A stretch of DNA of 7,898 nt from positions 1 to 7,898 of the forward strand of contig JAIRSQ010000213.1 in NCBI GenBank assembly GCA_031255395.1. Direction: 5' to 3'. This document shows, piece after piece, positions 1-6,580 of this stretch; within the stretch, counting starts at the first letter, position 1; each line of letters opens with the position of its first letter. Origin of the DNA: Spirochaetaceae bacterium (lineage in GTDB: Bacteria > Spirochaetota > Spirochaetia > Treponematales > Breznakiellaceae). The notes beneath the pieces were generated by a model. It searched no databases and was not told the DNA's origin. It saw only the letters and a list, made by a program, of their open reading frames with translations. The position numbers and the translations under genes are program-made.

Positions 1-318
1 CTCCTGTCGCAGGCGAGGGCGCTCCTCTTTCCCGGTATCGAGGATATGGGGCTTGTGCCTGTCGAAGCCGCGGCTGCGGGCTGTCCAGTGATCGCGTACC
101 GCAAGGGCGGCGCTATCGATACAGTCGAAGAAAACGTAACAGGCATATTTTTTGATGAACAGTCCGCCTCCTCACTTTCGGACGCTATACGGCGTTTCGA
201 GACTATCGAAGGCGGCTTCACGGACCGCGCCGGCTTCACCGCGTTCGCTCAACGGTTCTCGAAAGACGCCTTCAAAGAACGCGTCCTGAACGCGCTGGCG
301 GAACGCAAGCGTGTATAG
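1..318 (+). CDS. Glycosyltransferase family 4 (GT-B fold), C-terminal 105 residues, 5'-truncated by window edge
   Basis: Frame 1 is open from the first base to TAG at 316-318, so the gene begins upstream of the window. The visible part is the C-terminal nucleotide-sugar-binding half of a retaining GT-B enzyme. It carries the EX7E signature of family 4 (E-DMGLVPV-E, residues about 14-22 of the fragment), preceded by ALLFPG and followed by AAAAGCPVIAYRKGGAIDTV, the usual segment that holds the sugar-nucleotide phosphates. After it come TGIFF and a helical tail, typical of the C-terminus of PimB/WbaZ-like mannosyl- or glucosyltransferases. The family transfers a sugar from a nucleotide donor to a lipid or glycan acceptor at the cytoplasmic face of the membrane. 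Donor and acceptor cannot be told from this fragment. The ATG at 46 is internal to the domain and is not the start. Confidence 0.88.
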   Translation, partial: LLSQARALLFPGIEDMGLVPVEAAAAGCPVIAYRKGGAIDTVEENVTGIFFDEQSASSLSDAIRRFETIEGGFTDRAGFTAFAQRFSKDAFKERVLNALAERKRV

Positions 319-561
319 TCGGGCATAATTAGAACGGTAGCGAGCCGTCCCTTAGCCGGATTGCTTCGCCTTTAGGTCTCGCAATGACGGCGACTCCAAC
401 ATGGCAACTGTTCATGCGCGGCAAGGACAAGGCAAGCAAGGAGCGCGGGCAGGCCGTCTGCCAGACGCGGTCCGCGAATCTAGAAATCTAAGCGCTCCGA
501 CGTATCTTTCAAAACCTTGGCAAAAAGTCTAAGCGCTTTACGCAAAAGGTCTCATGCATAT
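319..561. other. Intergenic gap between convergent genes, repeat-like, no gene seen
   Basis: This gap lies between the stop codons of the glycosyltransferase and the phosphatidyltransferase. No ORF here has a plausible ribosome binding site. It holds the palindromic element at 356-390, a perfect 6-bp inverted repeat CGTCTG-C-CAGACG (455-467), and a direct repeat TCTAAGCGCT at 487-496 and 528-537. The second copy extends into the self-complementary AAGCGCTT. I see no GC-rich hairpin followed by a T tract, so transcription end points for the two flanking genes are not obvious. Confidence 0.6.
356..390. repeat. Dispersed palindromic repeat of the CATTGCGAG / GAAGCAATCC type
   Basis: On the minus strand this reads CCGTCATTGCGAG, then a short variable centre, then GCGAAGCAATCCGG. 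That arrangement is familiar from intergenic repeats scattered through many bacterial genomes (recognised from memory, not searched). The arms ATTGC (360-364) and GCAAT (381-385) are complementary around a 16-nt centre. It sits in noncoding DNA between two convergent genes, as such repeats usually do. It shares the GATT(G)CTTCGC core with the larger inverted repeat at 7171-7238. Confidence 0.55.
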
Positions 562-1125
562 TTATTTTTTCATGTATTTTATTGTACTCATTATCCTGCT
601 GACAAATGATAAGGTTAACATTACTGTAATAATGTATACGCTTATATTCATTACGGTTTTGTAATCAATTATTATGCACCTGAATACAAATATTCCAGGC
701 AATAACATTGCGACACAAATTGATATTTTCCCTATTTTATCAAAAAATACAGTATTTTCAAAATTTTGTTTGTTTTTTACCAACTTTGACGTTACAGCAA
801 ATTCCATCAATTTTAACAGCATAACACAAACAAACCATATTGGGATAATTTCAAAATATACGAAAGCGCTTAGCGATAAAATCGTATATAGCGCGTCTGA
901 AACAATATCCAATTTTGCGCCTCTGTCCGACGCGCAGTTTAATTTTCTTGCCAAATACCCGTCAGCGACATCGGATATTATTATGAAAACAAATACAAGC
1001 AATAAAACAAGATTATTCGCGCATTCATATATGAAAATATCATGTATGGTCAGTATAAAAGGCAAAATGAGCAACATTCTTGACAATGATAAAATATTTG
1101 GAATATGCCTTTTAAGCGTTTTCAT
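562..1125 (-). CDS. CDP-alcohol phosphatidyltransferase family membrane protein
   Basis: This is an integral membrane enzyme that joins an alcohol (glycerol-3-phosphate, inositol phosphate, serine or similar) to a CDP-activated lipid, releasing CMP. The full family signature D-x2-DG-x2-AR-x8-G-x3-D-x3-D is present without gaps, running from SDVADGYLAR through SDRG to LDIVSD, about residues 51-77 counted from the ATG. It supplies the metal-binding aspartates and the catalytic base. About five to six hydrophobic segments surround it, and the 187-aa length fits PgsA-like members. I chose ATG at 1125. A TTG at 1137 would add four residues, and both have only a weak GGA as ribosome binding site. 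The gene lies downstream of the prenyl synthase on the same strand and may be its operon partner. By eye it is far more AT-rich than its neighbours, with some 60-base stretches below 20% GC, which suggests transfer or a different history. The alcohol substrate is not determined; phosphatidylglycerophosphate synthase is one option. Confidence 0.85.
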   Translation of the reverse strand: MKTLKRHIPNILSLSRMLLILPFILTIHDIFIYECANNLVLLLVFVFIIISDVADGYLARKLNCASDRGAKLDIVSDALYTILSLSAFVYFEIIPIWFVCVMLLKLMEFAVTSKLVKNKQNFENTVFFDKIGKISICVAMLLPGIFVFRCIIIDYKTVMNISVYIITVMLTLSFVSRIMSTIKYMKK

Positions 1126-1178
1126 AAATTTATCCAATATTTTCCGTTCTTGAACTGTTGTGTTACAAATATGTTTTG

Positions 1179-2258
1179 CTAAGTTATCAAACTTATAAAG
1201 CCGGACAAGGGTCCGTTTTTGCCGCCGACGGATGAAAAGGTCTCTTCCGCCCGCGCTAAAAAAGAGCGTCCTGTGGCGGCGGCGGCGTCAAGACAGCCTG
1301 ACTCTGTAAGGGCAGTTATCAATTCTTCAACTTCGGGAGCGCTCGCGCCGCCGGACGCGGCGGCCCGTATACAGCGCGTTACGAATTTGCGGCGGGTTTC
1401 CGTTTCGGACGCGTTAGAGTCCGCTCCGTGCAGGTACAGCAACAACGGCAGACTCTTTTTGCCTTCCACAACATCGTCGCCGCGCTTTTTCCCCGGCACG
1501 CCTTCCGCAAGGTTTTTTACGTCGTCCAAAATCTGAAAGCCCACGCCAAGTTTTTCGGCAGCGTTAGAGAAAGCGGTCGCTGTGGATTGCGGCGTAATAT
1601 CCGCCTTTGCGGAGGCGCGGGCCGCGGCCATAACGCCCGCTCCGGCGGCAAATCGCGCCAAAACTCCCGTTTTTAGCGCGCACATCGCGTAGTAGTCGTC
1701 TATCGAAGGCAGTGTTTCCCAACTGCGGTGCCAGGCTATGTCCAGCGATTGTCCAAGGTGCAGCGCCCGCATCTGCCGCGCCCATAGCGAATAGAGTTCG
1801 AGTTTGGCTTCGGCGGGGGCATCCCATCTGTCTATGCAGGCCAGCGACAAAAAGTACAGAAAACAGCCGCTGTTTATAGCGGTGTCCGTGCCATACAGCA
1901 GGTGAACTGCGGGTTTTCCTCTGCGTTCGGCGGAGTTGTCTTCAATATCGTCATGTATAAGGCTGGCGTTATGGCAGAATTCCACGAGCGGCGACAGCGG
2001 CAGTGCGGCTTCCCCGCCGCCCAGAGTTTCGCACACGAGCAGCATAAGGAGGGGCCGCCAGCGTTTCCCTCCGCGATTAAGCAGGTCAACGGCCGGTTCG
2101 ATGAGCGGCGGAGAGGCGGCATTGCAATACGACAGTCCGGCTTCGCTGTCGCCCGCAAAGAAATTATCCCTGAACCATGCGGCGCTAGGATGCGACGGGA
2201 GCGCTTTTTGTAGCACGGCTTCAATTTTTTGAAGCCGCAAGGTATAATCGAAACTCAT
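1179..2258 (-). CDS. Trans-polyprenyl diphosphate synthase (GGPP / longer-chain type)
   Basis: This 359-aa enzyme elongates allylic diphosphates with isopentenyl diphosphate, feeding quinone or lipid-carrier synthesis in the cytoplasm. Family landmarks appear in order: GGKRWRP (63-69), the first aspartate-rich motif in LIHDDIED (DD at 103-104, D107), RRGKP (112-116), GQSLD (169-173), KTG (196-198), the second motif FQILDDVKN (241-249), and KKRGDD plus EGKKSLP (257-271). The fifth position of the second motif is Asn instead of Asp. This is also seen in DDxxN motifs of type III GGPP synthases, so activity is still expected. The residue five before the first motif is Ala98, small, which in this family permits products longer than farnesyl; the chain length is an inference. 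ATG at 2258 has no strong ribosome binding site (AAG-rich leader). The start lies only 28 bp from the divergent rlmE start, so its promoter must overlap the rlmE leader or coding region. It is probably cotranscribed with the phosphatidyltransferase gene downstream. Confidence 0.9.
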   Translation of the reverse strand: MSFDYTLRLQKIEAVLQKALPSHPSAAWFRDNFFAGDSEAGLSYCNAASPPLIEPAVDLLNRGGKRWRPLLMLLVCETLGGGEAALPLSPLVEFCHNASLIHDDIEDNSAERRGKPAVHLLYGTDTAINSGCFLYFLSLACIDRWDAPAEAKLELYSLWARQMRALHLGQSLDIAWHRSWETLPSIDDYYAMCALKTGVLARFAAGAGVMAAARASAKADITPQSTATAFSNAAEKLGVGFQILDDVKNLAEGVPGKKRGDDVVEGKKSLPLLLYLHGADSNASETETRRKFVTRCIRAAASGGASAPEVEELITALTESGCLDAAAATGRSFLARAEETFSSVGGKNGPLSGFISLIT

Positions 2259-2275
2259 ACTTAATCTTAATTTGC

Positions 2276-2279
2276 AGGT
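2276..2279 (+). promoter_or_regulatory. Ribosome binding site that favours the GTG start of rlmE
   Basis: AGGT sits 7 nt before GTG at 2287. The upstream TTG at 2272 has no purine-rich site at a usable distance. This favours the GTG start, which leaves the conserved SNYEKPDFW segment at the N-terminus. Confidence 0.45.
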
Positions 2280-2286
2280 AACGGCC

Positions 2287-2913
2287 GTGTCAAACTATGA
2301 AAAACCGGATTTTTGGGCGCTAAAGGCGCGAAAAGAAGGCTATCCTGCCAGATCGGTGTATAAACTGCTGGAAATTGACGGAAAATTCGGCCTTCTGCCA
2401 AAAGGAAACAAGGCCGGTTTTAAGATTCTTGAGTTGGGAGCGTCTCCCGGCAGTTGGAGTCTGTACATACTGCGAAAACTTTCGGGCAGTGGCTTTCTTG
2501 CCGCCTGCGATCTGTCTTCGCTTTCCAGCCGTTTCGAGGCCGAATTTCGGGCGGAGAAAAATTTCTTCTTTAAGCAAGCGGACATGTTTGCCGCCGGCAC
2601 CCAGGCGGAGCTTGCGGGGCTGGGCCCCTTCAATCTGATACTAAGCGACGCCGCCCCCCTGACAAGCGGAGAGCGCGGACTGGACGCGGCGCGTTCGCAT
2701 GAATTGGCCGAAGCTGCCTGCCTTTATGCCCGCTCCGCCCTTAAAAAAGGCGGCAATCTCTGTGTTAAAATATTTCAGGGAGCGGAAACCGCCGGTCTGA
2801 TTAAAAAAATGCGTCCTGCCTTCAACGCGCTCAAAACCTTCAAGCCGGAAGCCTGCCGGTCATCATCATTCGAGACCTACCTTGTCGGGCTTGGTTTTAA
2901 AATATTATCCTGA
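2287..2913 (+). CDS. rlmE: 23S rRNA (uridine-2'-O)-methyltransferase RlmE (FtsJ/RrmJ)
   Basis: RlmE uses S-adenosylmethionine to methylate the 2'-OH of a uridine in the A loop of 23S rRNA (U2552 in E. coli) on the 50S subunit. The K-D-K-E catalytic tetrad is complete. Counted from the GTG start it is Lys26 in SVYKLLEI, Asp121 in LILSDAAP, Lys161 in CVKIFQG and Glu196 in SSSFETYLVG. The SAM-binding loop ILELGASPGSWS follows at about 48-59. The length of 208 aa matches the family (E. coli 209). GTG at 2287 is preferred over TTG at 2272 because an AGGT lies 7 nt upstream of it. The start diverges closely from the prenyl synthase, and the last 17 bases overlap the tail of the convergent exported-protein gene. 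Function assignment is firm; only the start is uncertain. Confidence 0.93.
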   Translation: MSNYEKPDFWALKARKEGYPARSVYKLLEIDGKFGLLPKGNKAGFKILELGASPGSWSLYILRKLSGSGFLAACDLSSLSSRFEAEFRAEKNFFFKQADMFAAGTQAELAGLGPFNLILSDAAPLTSGERGLDAARSHELAEAACLYARSALKKGGNLCVKIFQGAETAGLIKKMRPAFNALKTFKPEACRSSSFETYLVGLGFKILS

Positions 2914-4717
2914 TGCGCTCGATAGAGGCCTGATGGACCATCTTAAACATCAAAACTTGTTCCTGGACGGAGTATAGCCAGCCGAGCGCGTCGTACTGCT
3001 CGAACCGCGCGTCAGACCGATAGTCCATGTTACGCAATTGGATTCTGGAAAACGGCGGAATGTTGAATATGTATATATAATGCGTTCCGCCAATCGGGAA
3101 CGACACGTAAAAATCCAGCACATTGTCCTGAATAGAAGCGTCGATTGACGGCGACGCTGTCCATGCCCAAACCTTGTCCATTACCTGCCCGAACCCGACT
3201 GAATGGGGATAAAATTCTGAAAGCCCAAGCTCGTCATATATAAGCGCGGCGGGCACCGTATCCGCGGAGGATATTTTAATAAAATCGCCTTCGGGAGACA
3301 ATTCAAGATGACTGCCAATTGACGCGTCGCTGTCGGCAAACGAAAGCGCCGATATTACCAGCGATCTGCCGACGGCAGCCCACCCGTTGTTCGCTACCGC
3401 CTCGCCGTACGCCGTGAGCGCGACGCCAAGCCTTATATTGTAAAACACGTCGACCGTTTCGTCATAGACAAAAACGCTGGTATTCTGTTTGTCTTTTTTT
3501 ATATGCGTCGAAATCAGCGTGAATACTCTGGGCAGAAGAGCGTCGAACGGGTTCTCGCCGTCCTGCCATCTGCTCCAGCTCTCGCGTCCTTCCAGAATTC
3601 CAGCGCACATATCGAGGCTGACAGCGGCCGGATCAAGGGCTTCAACATATTCAATTCCGCTGTTAAACAGGCCTTTATTGTCCCTCTGCGCCAGATACTC
3701 AAAGACTTTTTCGTCTCGCAGGAAGTCTTGAGGTTCGCTACCCGCGGACGAAGCGATGCCGGATGTTTTTTGGCTCTCGGACGTTATAAACCCGCGCAAT
3801 AAAGCGTTTAGACTGCCAAGCAAGGGGGCTGAAAGAAACGTGCGGACGGAAACGTTTTTGTACGGGGCAGGCACAGTGTCGACTGCCAGCGCTAAAGCGC
3901 CGCGCCGCGCCGCTTCGGCAAGATAGGCGGTCATGACGGCTTCGCCGGAATTCGAGGCGGCGCCCGCCGCGTTCATGCGGCGTTCCAAACCCGCAAACGC
4001 GGTGCCCTGCCATCTTTGGACAATATCGTTATAAACGGATTTTTCCATGCTACCGGAAACCATGAATTCTCTAAAATTAAATTCAACGCTGTCATTCTTG
4101 GGAACTATTCTGTAAAACGCCACCGGATCGACGCGGCTTAGAGCAATGATCCTGGATTTTTCGTCTATCATCGCGGCTCCGAAAGCGTATTCGACGCCGT
4201 TATACTCAACCGTTAAACGATCCGGCTCCTCATTCTTTACGCTCGCTTTTGACGCGATCTTGAACGGTATCAAAATCCGCTCAATCTCGTCAGTGAGCGT
4301 GGCGCTTATCACCAGCTCGGTTTTTTCTTGTTCGCTGTTCGTATAGAATGAGAGTTCCTGTCCGCCGGAAAGATGAAAACGCGCTTCGCTTACGGAGAAC
4401 ATCATGGCTTCAGCATATGCGGCGGTCTTTGACCCGTCGGCGCCCACGTATGCCAAACCGTTGCCGCTTTCACCGGAAAGATCGAATTCCAACCCGGCGA
4501 AAAATACGCTTATGTCGTCGTTAACGGCATACTCCTGGTCGCCAACGATTCGCGACTGTTCCGCCGTTTTCCGGTTAACGCTGCCGCTGATACGCAACGC
4601 GCCGATGTTCCTGCTAAACATGCTCCGGTCGTTGAACTGGACGAACGCAAGCGTCGCGAATATCGCCAGATACAGGGTTGTCAGTCCAAGTATTTTTAGA
4701 AAAATCCGGTTTTTCAT
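2897..4717 (-). CDS. Large membrane-anchored or exported protein of unknown function
   Basis: I do not recognise a named family in this 606-aa protein. The N-terminus is MKNRIFLKILG followed by a hydrophobic stretch to about residue 27 (LTTLYLAIFATLAFVQF), then polar sequence. This is a signal-anchor or uncleaved signal peptide; there is no lipobox Cys and no clear AxA site. The rest is soluble in character, with alternating beta-type segments early (FDLSG, ELSFYTN, LTVEYNG, VEFNFREF), an Ala-rich helical middle (about residues 235-300) and a beta-type C-terminus rich in Tyr, Phe and Ile. I see no coiled coil, tandem repeat or catalytic motif. The predicted place is the periplasmic side of the inner membrane. 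ATG at 4717 is chosen over an in-frame TTG at 4735; no clear ribosome binding site is visible for either. The N-terminal layout reminds me of lineage-specific spirochaete hypothetical proteins, from memory and unverified. Its 3' end overlaps rlmE by 17 bp on the opposite strand. Confidence 0.8.
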   Translation of the reverse strand: MKNRIFLKILGLTTLYLAIFATLAFVQFNDRSMFSRNIGALRISGSVNRKTAEQSRIVGDQEYAVNDDISVFFAGLEFDLSGESGNGLAYVGADGSKTAAYAEAMMFSVSEARFHLSGGQELSFYTNSEQEKTELVISATLTDEIERILIPFKIASKASVKNEEPDRLTVEYNGVEYAFGAAMIDEKSRIIALSRVDPVAFYRIVPKNDSVEFNFREFMVSGSMEKSVYNDIVQRWQGTAFAGLERRMNAAGAASNSGEAVMTAYLAEAARRGALALAVDTVPAPYKNVSVRTFLSAPLLGSLNALLRGFITSESQKTSGIASSAGSEPQDFLRDEKVFEYLAQRDNKGLFNSGIEYVEALDPAAVSLDMCAGILEGRESWSRWQDGENPFDALLPRVFTLISTHIKKDKQNTSVFVYDETVDVFYNIRLGVALTAYGEAVANNGWAAVGRSLVISALSFADSDASIGSHLELSPEGDFIKISSADTVPAALIYDELGLSEFYPHSVGFGQVMDKVWAWTASPSIDASIQDNVLDFYVSFPIGGTHYIYIFNIPPFSRIQLRNMDYRSDARFEQYDALGWLYSVQEQVLMFKMVHQASIERIRIIF

Positions 4718-4735
4718 CGTTAAAAATTGTATCAA

Positions 4736-4931
4736 AATAAAAGTAAATTGTGTAGGGTTCGCCCGTTATGCGGCAATGTCAATAGTTTGTTCGGTAGCGT
4801 TCCTGTTAATAAAAATAAGGCAAAAACCTTTATAAAACAAGCCGAAACGAATGACAGCGAACGGGGGTGGCGGGTCGTCCGCATTTTTGATAATGTTTTC
4901 TAAGGGACAGCTTCCCGTTTAAGCAAGGTTT
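4736..4931. promoter_or_regulatory. Divergent intergenic region between the exported-protein gene and uxaC
   Basis: Both flanking genes must be transcribed from this stretch of roughly 200 bp. On the plus strand the best -10 candidate is TATAAA (4831-4836), preceded by TTAATA (4806-4811) at a long 19-nt spacing, so it is weak. On the minus strand a consensus TTGACA lies at 4782-4777, but no good -10 stands 16-18 nt beyond it; TACAAT (4731-4726) lies too close to the ATG to be its partner. I found no clear inverted repeat that would mark a hexuronate repressor operator. Confidence 0.3.
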
Positions 4932-4937
4932 AGGAGG
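4932..4937 (+). promoter_or_regulatory. Strong ribosome binding site of uxaC
   Basis: AGGAGG matches the anti-Shine-Dalgarno core completely and stands 7 nt before the ATG at 4945. It fixes the uxaC start and implies efficient translation. Confidence 0.85.
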
Positions 4938-4944
4938 CTAAGGC

Positions 4945-6351
4945 ATGAAACAATTCATGGATGAAGATTTTTTGCTCGATACGAATATGGCGCGCAGGCT
5001 GTATCACGAGGCGGCGGCAGGACAGCCGATATTTGACTATCATTGCCACCTTTCACCTGAGGATATAGCGGAAAACCGCCGTTACGGCGATCTTGCCGCC
5101 ATCTGGCTTGCAGGCGACCACTACAAGTGGCGGGCTATGCGCGCTAACGGAGTTGACGAGCGCTTTATCACGGGAGACGCCGAACCTTACGAAAAATTTT
5201 TGGCGTGGGCGGAGACCGCGCCGCGTCTTTTAGGAAACCCGCTCTACCACTGGACGCACCTCGAATTGCGGCGGTACTTCGGCATAGACACGCCGCTTGA
5301 CGGCAAAAGCGCCCCCGGCATCTGGCTGGAAGCCAACGAAAAACTGCAAAACGACCCGGAACTTTCAGTATATGGCATATTTAAAAAATTCAACGTGTAC
5401 GCTGTCGGCACGACCGATGATCCTGTCGACAGCCTTGAATGCCATGAAAAGATAGAGCGGGAAGGCAAAACGGCGACCAAGGCGTTGCCTTCGTTCAGGC
5501 CGGACAAGGCGCTTGATATAGCCGGGAAAGGCTTTGCCGAATATGTCGCGAAGCTTGGGAAGGCAGCGGGCAAGACGATAACCTCGCTGGATGACATGCT
5601 CGAGGCGCTTGCGGCGCGGGTGGATTATTTTGACAAGCGCGGCTGCCGCGCTAGCGACCACGATCTTGAATACGCGCCGTTTGAACCGGCCGAGGCAAAC
5701 TGGGAAAAAAAAGCCGCCCGCGCTTTTGACAAGGCTATGTCCGGCATCAGCGCGGGGCCGCGCGAAGCCGAGTTGTACAAAACCTTTGCGCTGTGCTTTT
5801 TGGCGGGCGAATACAAGAAACGCGGCTGGGCGATGCAGTTGCACATGAGCGCGTTGCGTTCAATCAACAGCGCGGCACTCGCACAGCTTGGACCGAATAC
5901 CGGTTTTGACGTGATACACGACCATCCTGTCTCCGCGAAACTTTCCCGCCTGTTGAACGAGATGCACGGGCGGGGCGGCCTTCCAAAAACGATTCTGTAC
6001 AGCCTTAACCCAAAGGATTATTACCCGCTCGCCACGATAATGGGCTCGTTCCAGTCGGAAGTTCCGGGCAAGATGCAGCTTGGTTCAGCGTGGTGGTTCC
6101 TTGACAGCAGGGACGGCATGGAACAGCAGATAAAAACCCTAGCCAACGCAGGCCTCCTGTCCCGGTTTGTCGGAATGCTGACAGATTCCCGCAGCTTCCT
6201 GTCGTACCCGCGGCACGAATACTTTCGCCGAATACTCTGCAACATCGTGGGCGGCTGGGTTGAAAACGGAGAAGCGCCCGCGGACTGGCAACTGCTCAGC
6301 GGCATGGTGAACGGCATCTCGTTTGCAAACGCCGCGTCATATTTCGAATGA
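4945..6351 (+). CDS. uxaC: Uronate isomerase (glucuronate / galacturonate isomerase)
   Basis: UxaC interconverts D-glucuronate with D-fructuronate and D-galacturonate with D-tagaturonate, the first intracellular step of hexuronate breakdown. It belongs to the amidohydrolase superfamily. The 468-aa length matches E. coli UxaC (470). The metal pair H33 and H35 is in FDYHCHLSP, followed by H59-Y60 (GDHYKWRAM), R185 (LPSFRPD), H300 (WAMQLHM) and D414/R416 in the terminal LTDSRSFLSYPRHEYF. All agree with the residues known to bind metal and substrate in this family. GTTDDP (155-160) and the HDHP segment at 325-328 are also typical. The gene has its own perfect AGGAGG and a divergent upstream region, so it probably has its own promoter. 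No uxaB, uxuA/B, kdgK or transporter lies next to it in the window. A GC hairpin follows 4 bases after the stop. Confidence 0.97.
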   Translation: MKQFMDEDFLLDTNMARRLYHEAAAGQPIFDYHCHLSPEDIAENRRYGDLAAIWLAGDHYKWRAMRANGVDERFITGDAEPYEKFLAWAETAPRLLGNPLYHWTHLELRRYFGIDTPLDGKSAPGIWLEANEKLQNDPELSVYGIFKKFNVYAVGTTDDPVDSLECHEKIEREGKTATKALPSFRPDKALDIAGKGFAEYVAKLGKAAGKTITSLDDMLEALAARVDYFDKRGCRASDHDLEYAPFEPAEANWEKKAARAFDKAMSGISAGPREAELYKTFALCFLAGEYKKRGWAMQLHMSALRSINSAALAQLGPNTGFDVIHDHPVSAKLSRLLNEMHGRGGLPKTILYSLNPKDYYPLATIMGSFQSEVPGKMQLGSAWWFLDSRDGMEQQIKTLANAGLLSRFVGMLTDSRSFLSYPRHEYFRRILCNIVGGWVENGEAPADWQLLSGMVNGISFANAASYFE

Positions 6352-6497
6352 GCCTCCCCGCCGCAAGCGGCGGGGTATTAAACCCCACTGCGAATAAACA
6401 GGCCGCTGACCCGAATAGGGAAGCCTTTGACGCGCTCGCCGCCGCCATGCGGGACGCCAAACGCCGGTATTTCCATGCCCCGCCGCTGGCCGATTAG
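6348..6497 (+). pseudogene. Probable remnant of a protein gene (49-codon open frame overlapping the uxaC stop)
   Basis: ATG at 6348 overlaps the uxaC TGA (ATGA) and opens a 49-codon frame ending in TAG at 6495-6497. The first part crosses the GC hairpin and looks non-coding. From about 6405 onward it reads REAFDALAAAMRDAKRRYF and then HAPPLAD-stop-DYVYG. This resembles, from memory, the AMRxxKRRYFxxPPLxxxDYVxLG segment of a hypothetical family I associate with treponemes and Bacteroidetes. Both sides are missing, and the frame is closed exactly where the family would continue, so I call it a decayed fragment. A real translationally coupled small protein is the alternative. Family identity is unverified. 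Confidence 0.35.
6356..6375 (+). terminator. GC-rich hairpin after uxaC, possible terminator
   Basis: CCCCGCCG (6356-6363) pairs with CGGCGGGG (6368-6375) around a CAAG loop, an 8-bp all-GC stem starting 4 bases after the uxaC stop. No T tract follows (next bases TATTAAA), so intrinsic termination would be inefficient; it may instead protect the 3' end. The terminal GGGG (6372-6375) can alternatively pair with CCCC at 6383-6386 over a 7-nt loop. Confidence 0.5.
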
Positions 6498-6524
6498 GAC
6501 TACGTCTATGGAAAATATTATCTT

Positions 6525-6570
6525 CAGAATTCAAATTCTGTAGCGCAGAAGAAATAATTTTCATGAAAAT
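6525..6570. repeat. Two short perfect palindromes in AT-rich DNA
   Basis: CAGAATT-CA-AATTCTG (6525-6540) is a 7-bp inverted repeat with a 2-base centre. ATTTTCATGAAAAT (6557-6570) is a perfect 14-bp palindrome 16 bases further on. Such sites can bind dimeric regulators, but no gene start lies within 200 bases downstream. In DNA this AT-rich they may be chance. Confidence 0.35.
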
Positions 6571-6580
6571 AATGGCGGAT

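Noticed and set aside
674..1153. 159-codon open frame on the plus strand
   Set aside because: It lies antisense to the phosphatidyltransferase, whose full catalytic signature is in the other strand. The plus frame has no domain or ribosome binding site.
4777..4782. Consensus TTGACA on the minus strand as promoter of the exported-protein gene
   Set aside because: At 17-base spacing the -10 would be AACCCT, a poor match, so it is not called as a promoter.
5365..5844. 159-codon minus-strand frame within uxaC
   Set aside because: Shadow of uxaC codon bias; uxaC is complete with all active-site residues.
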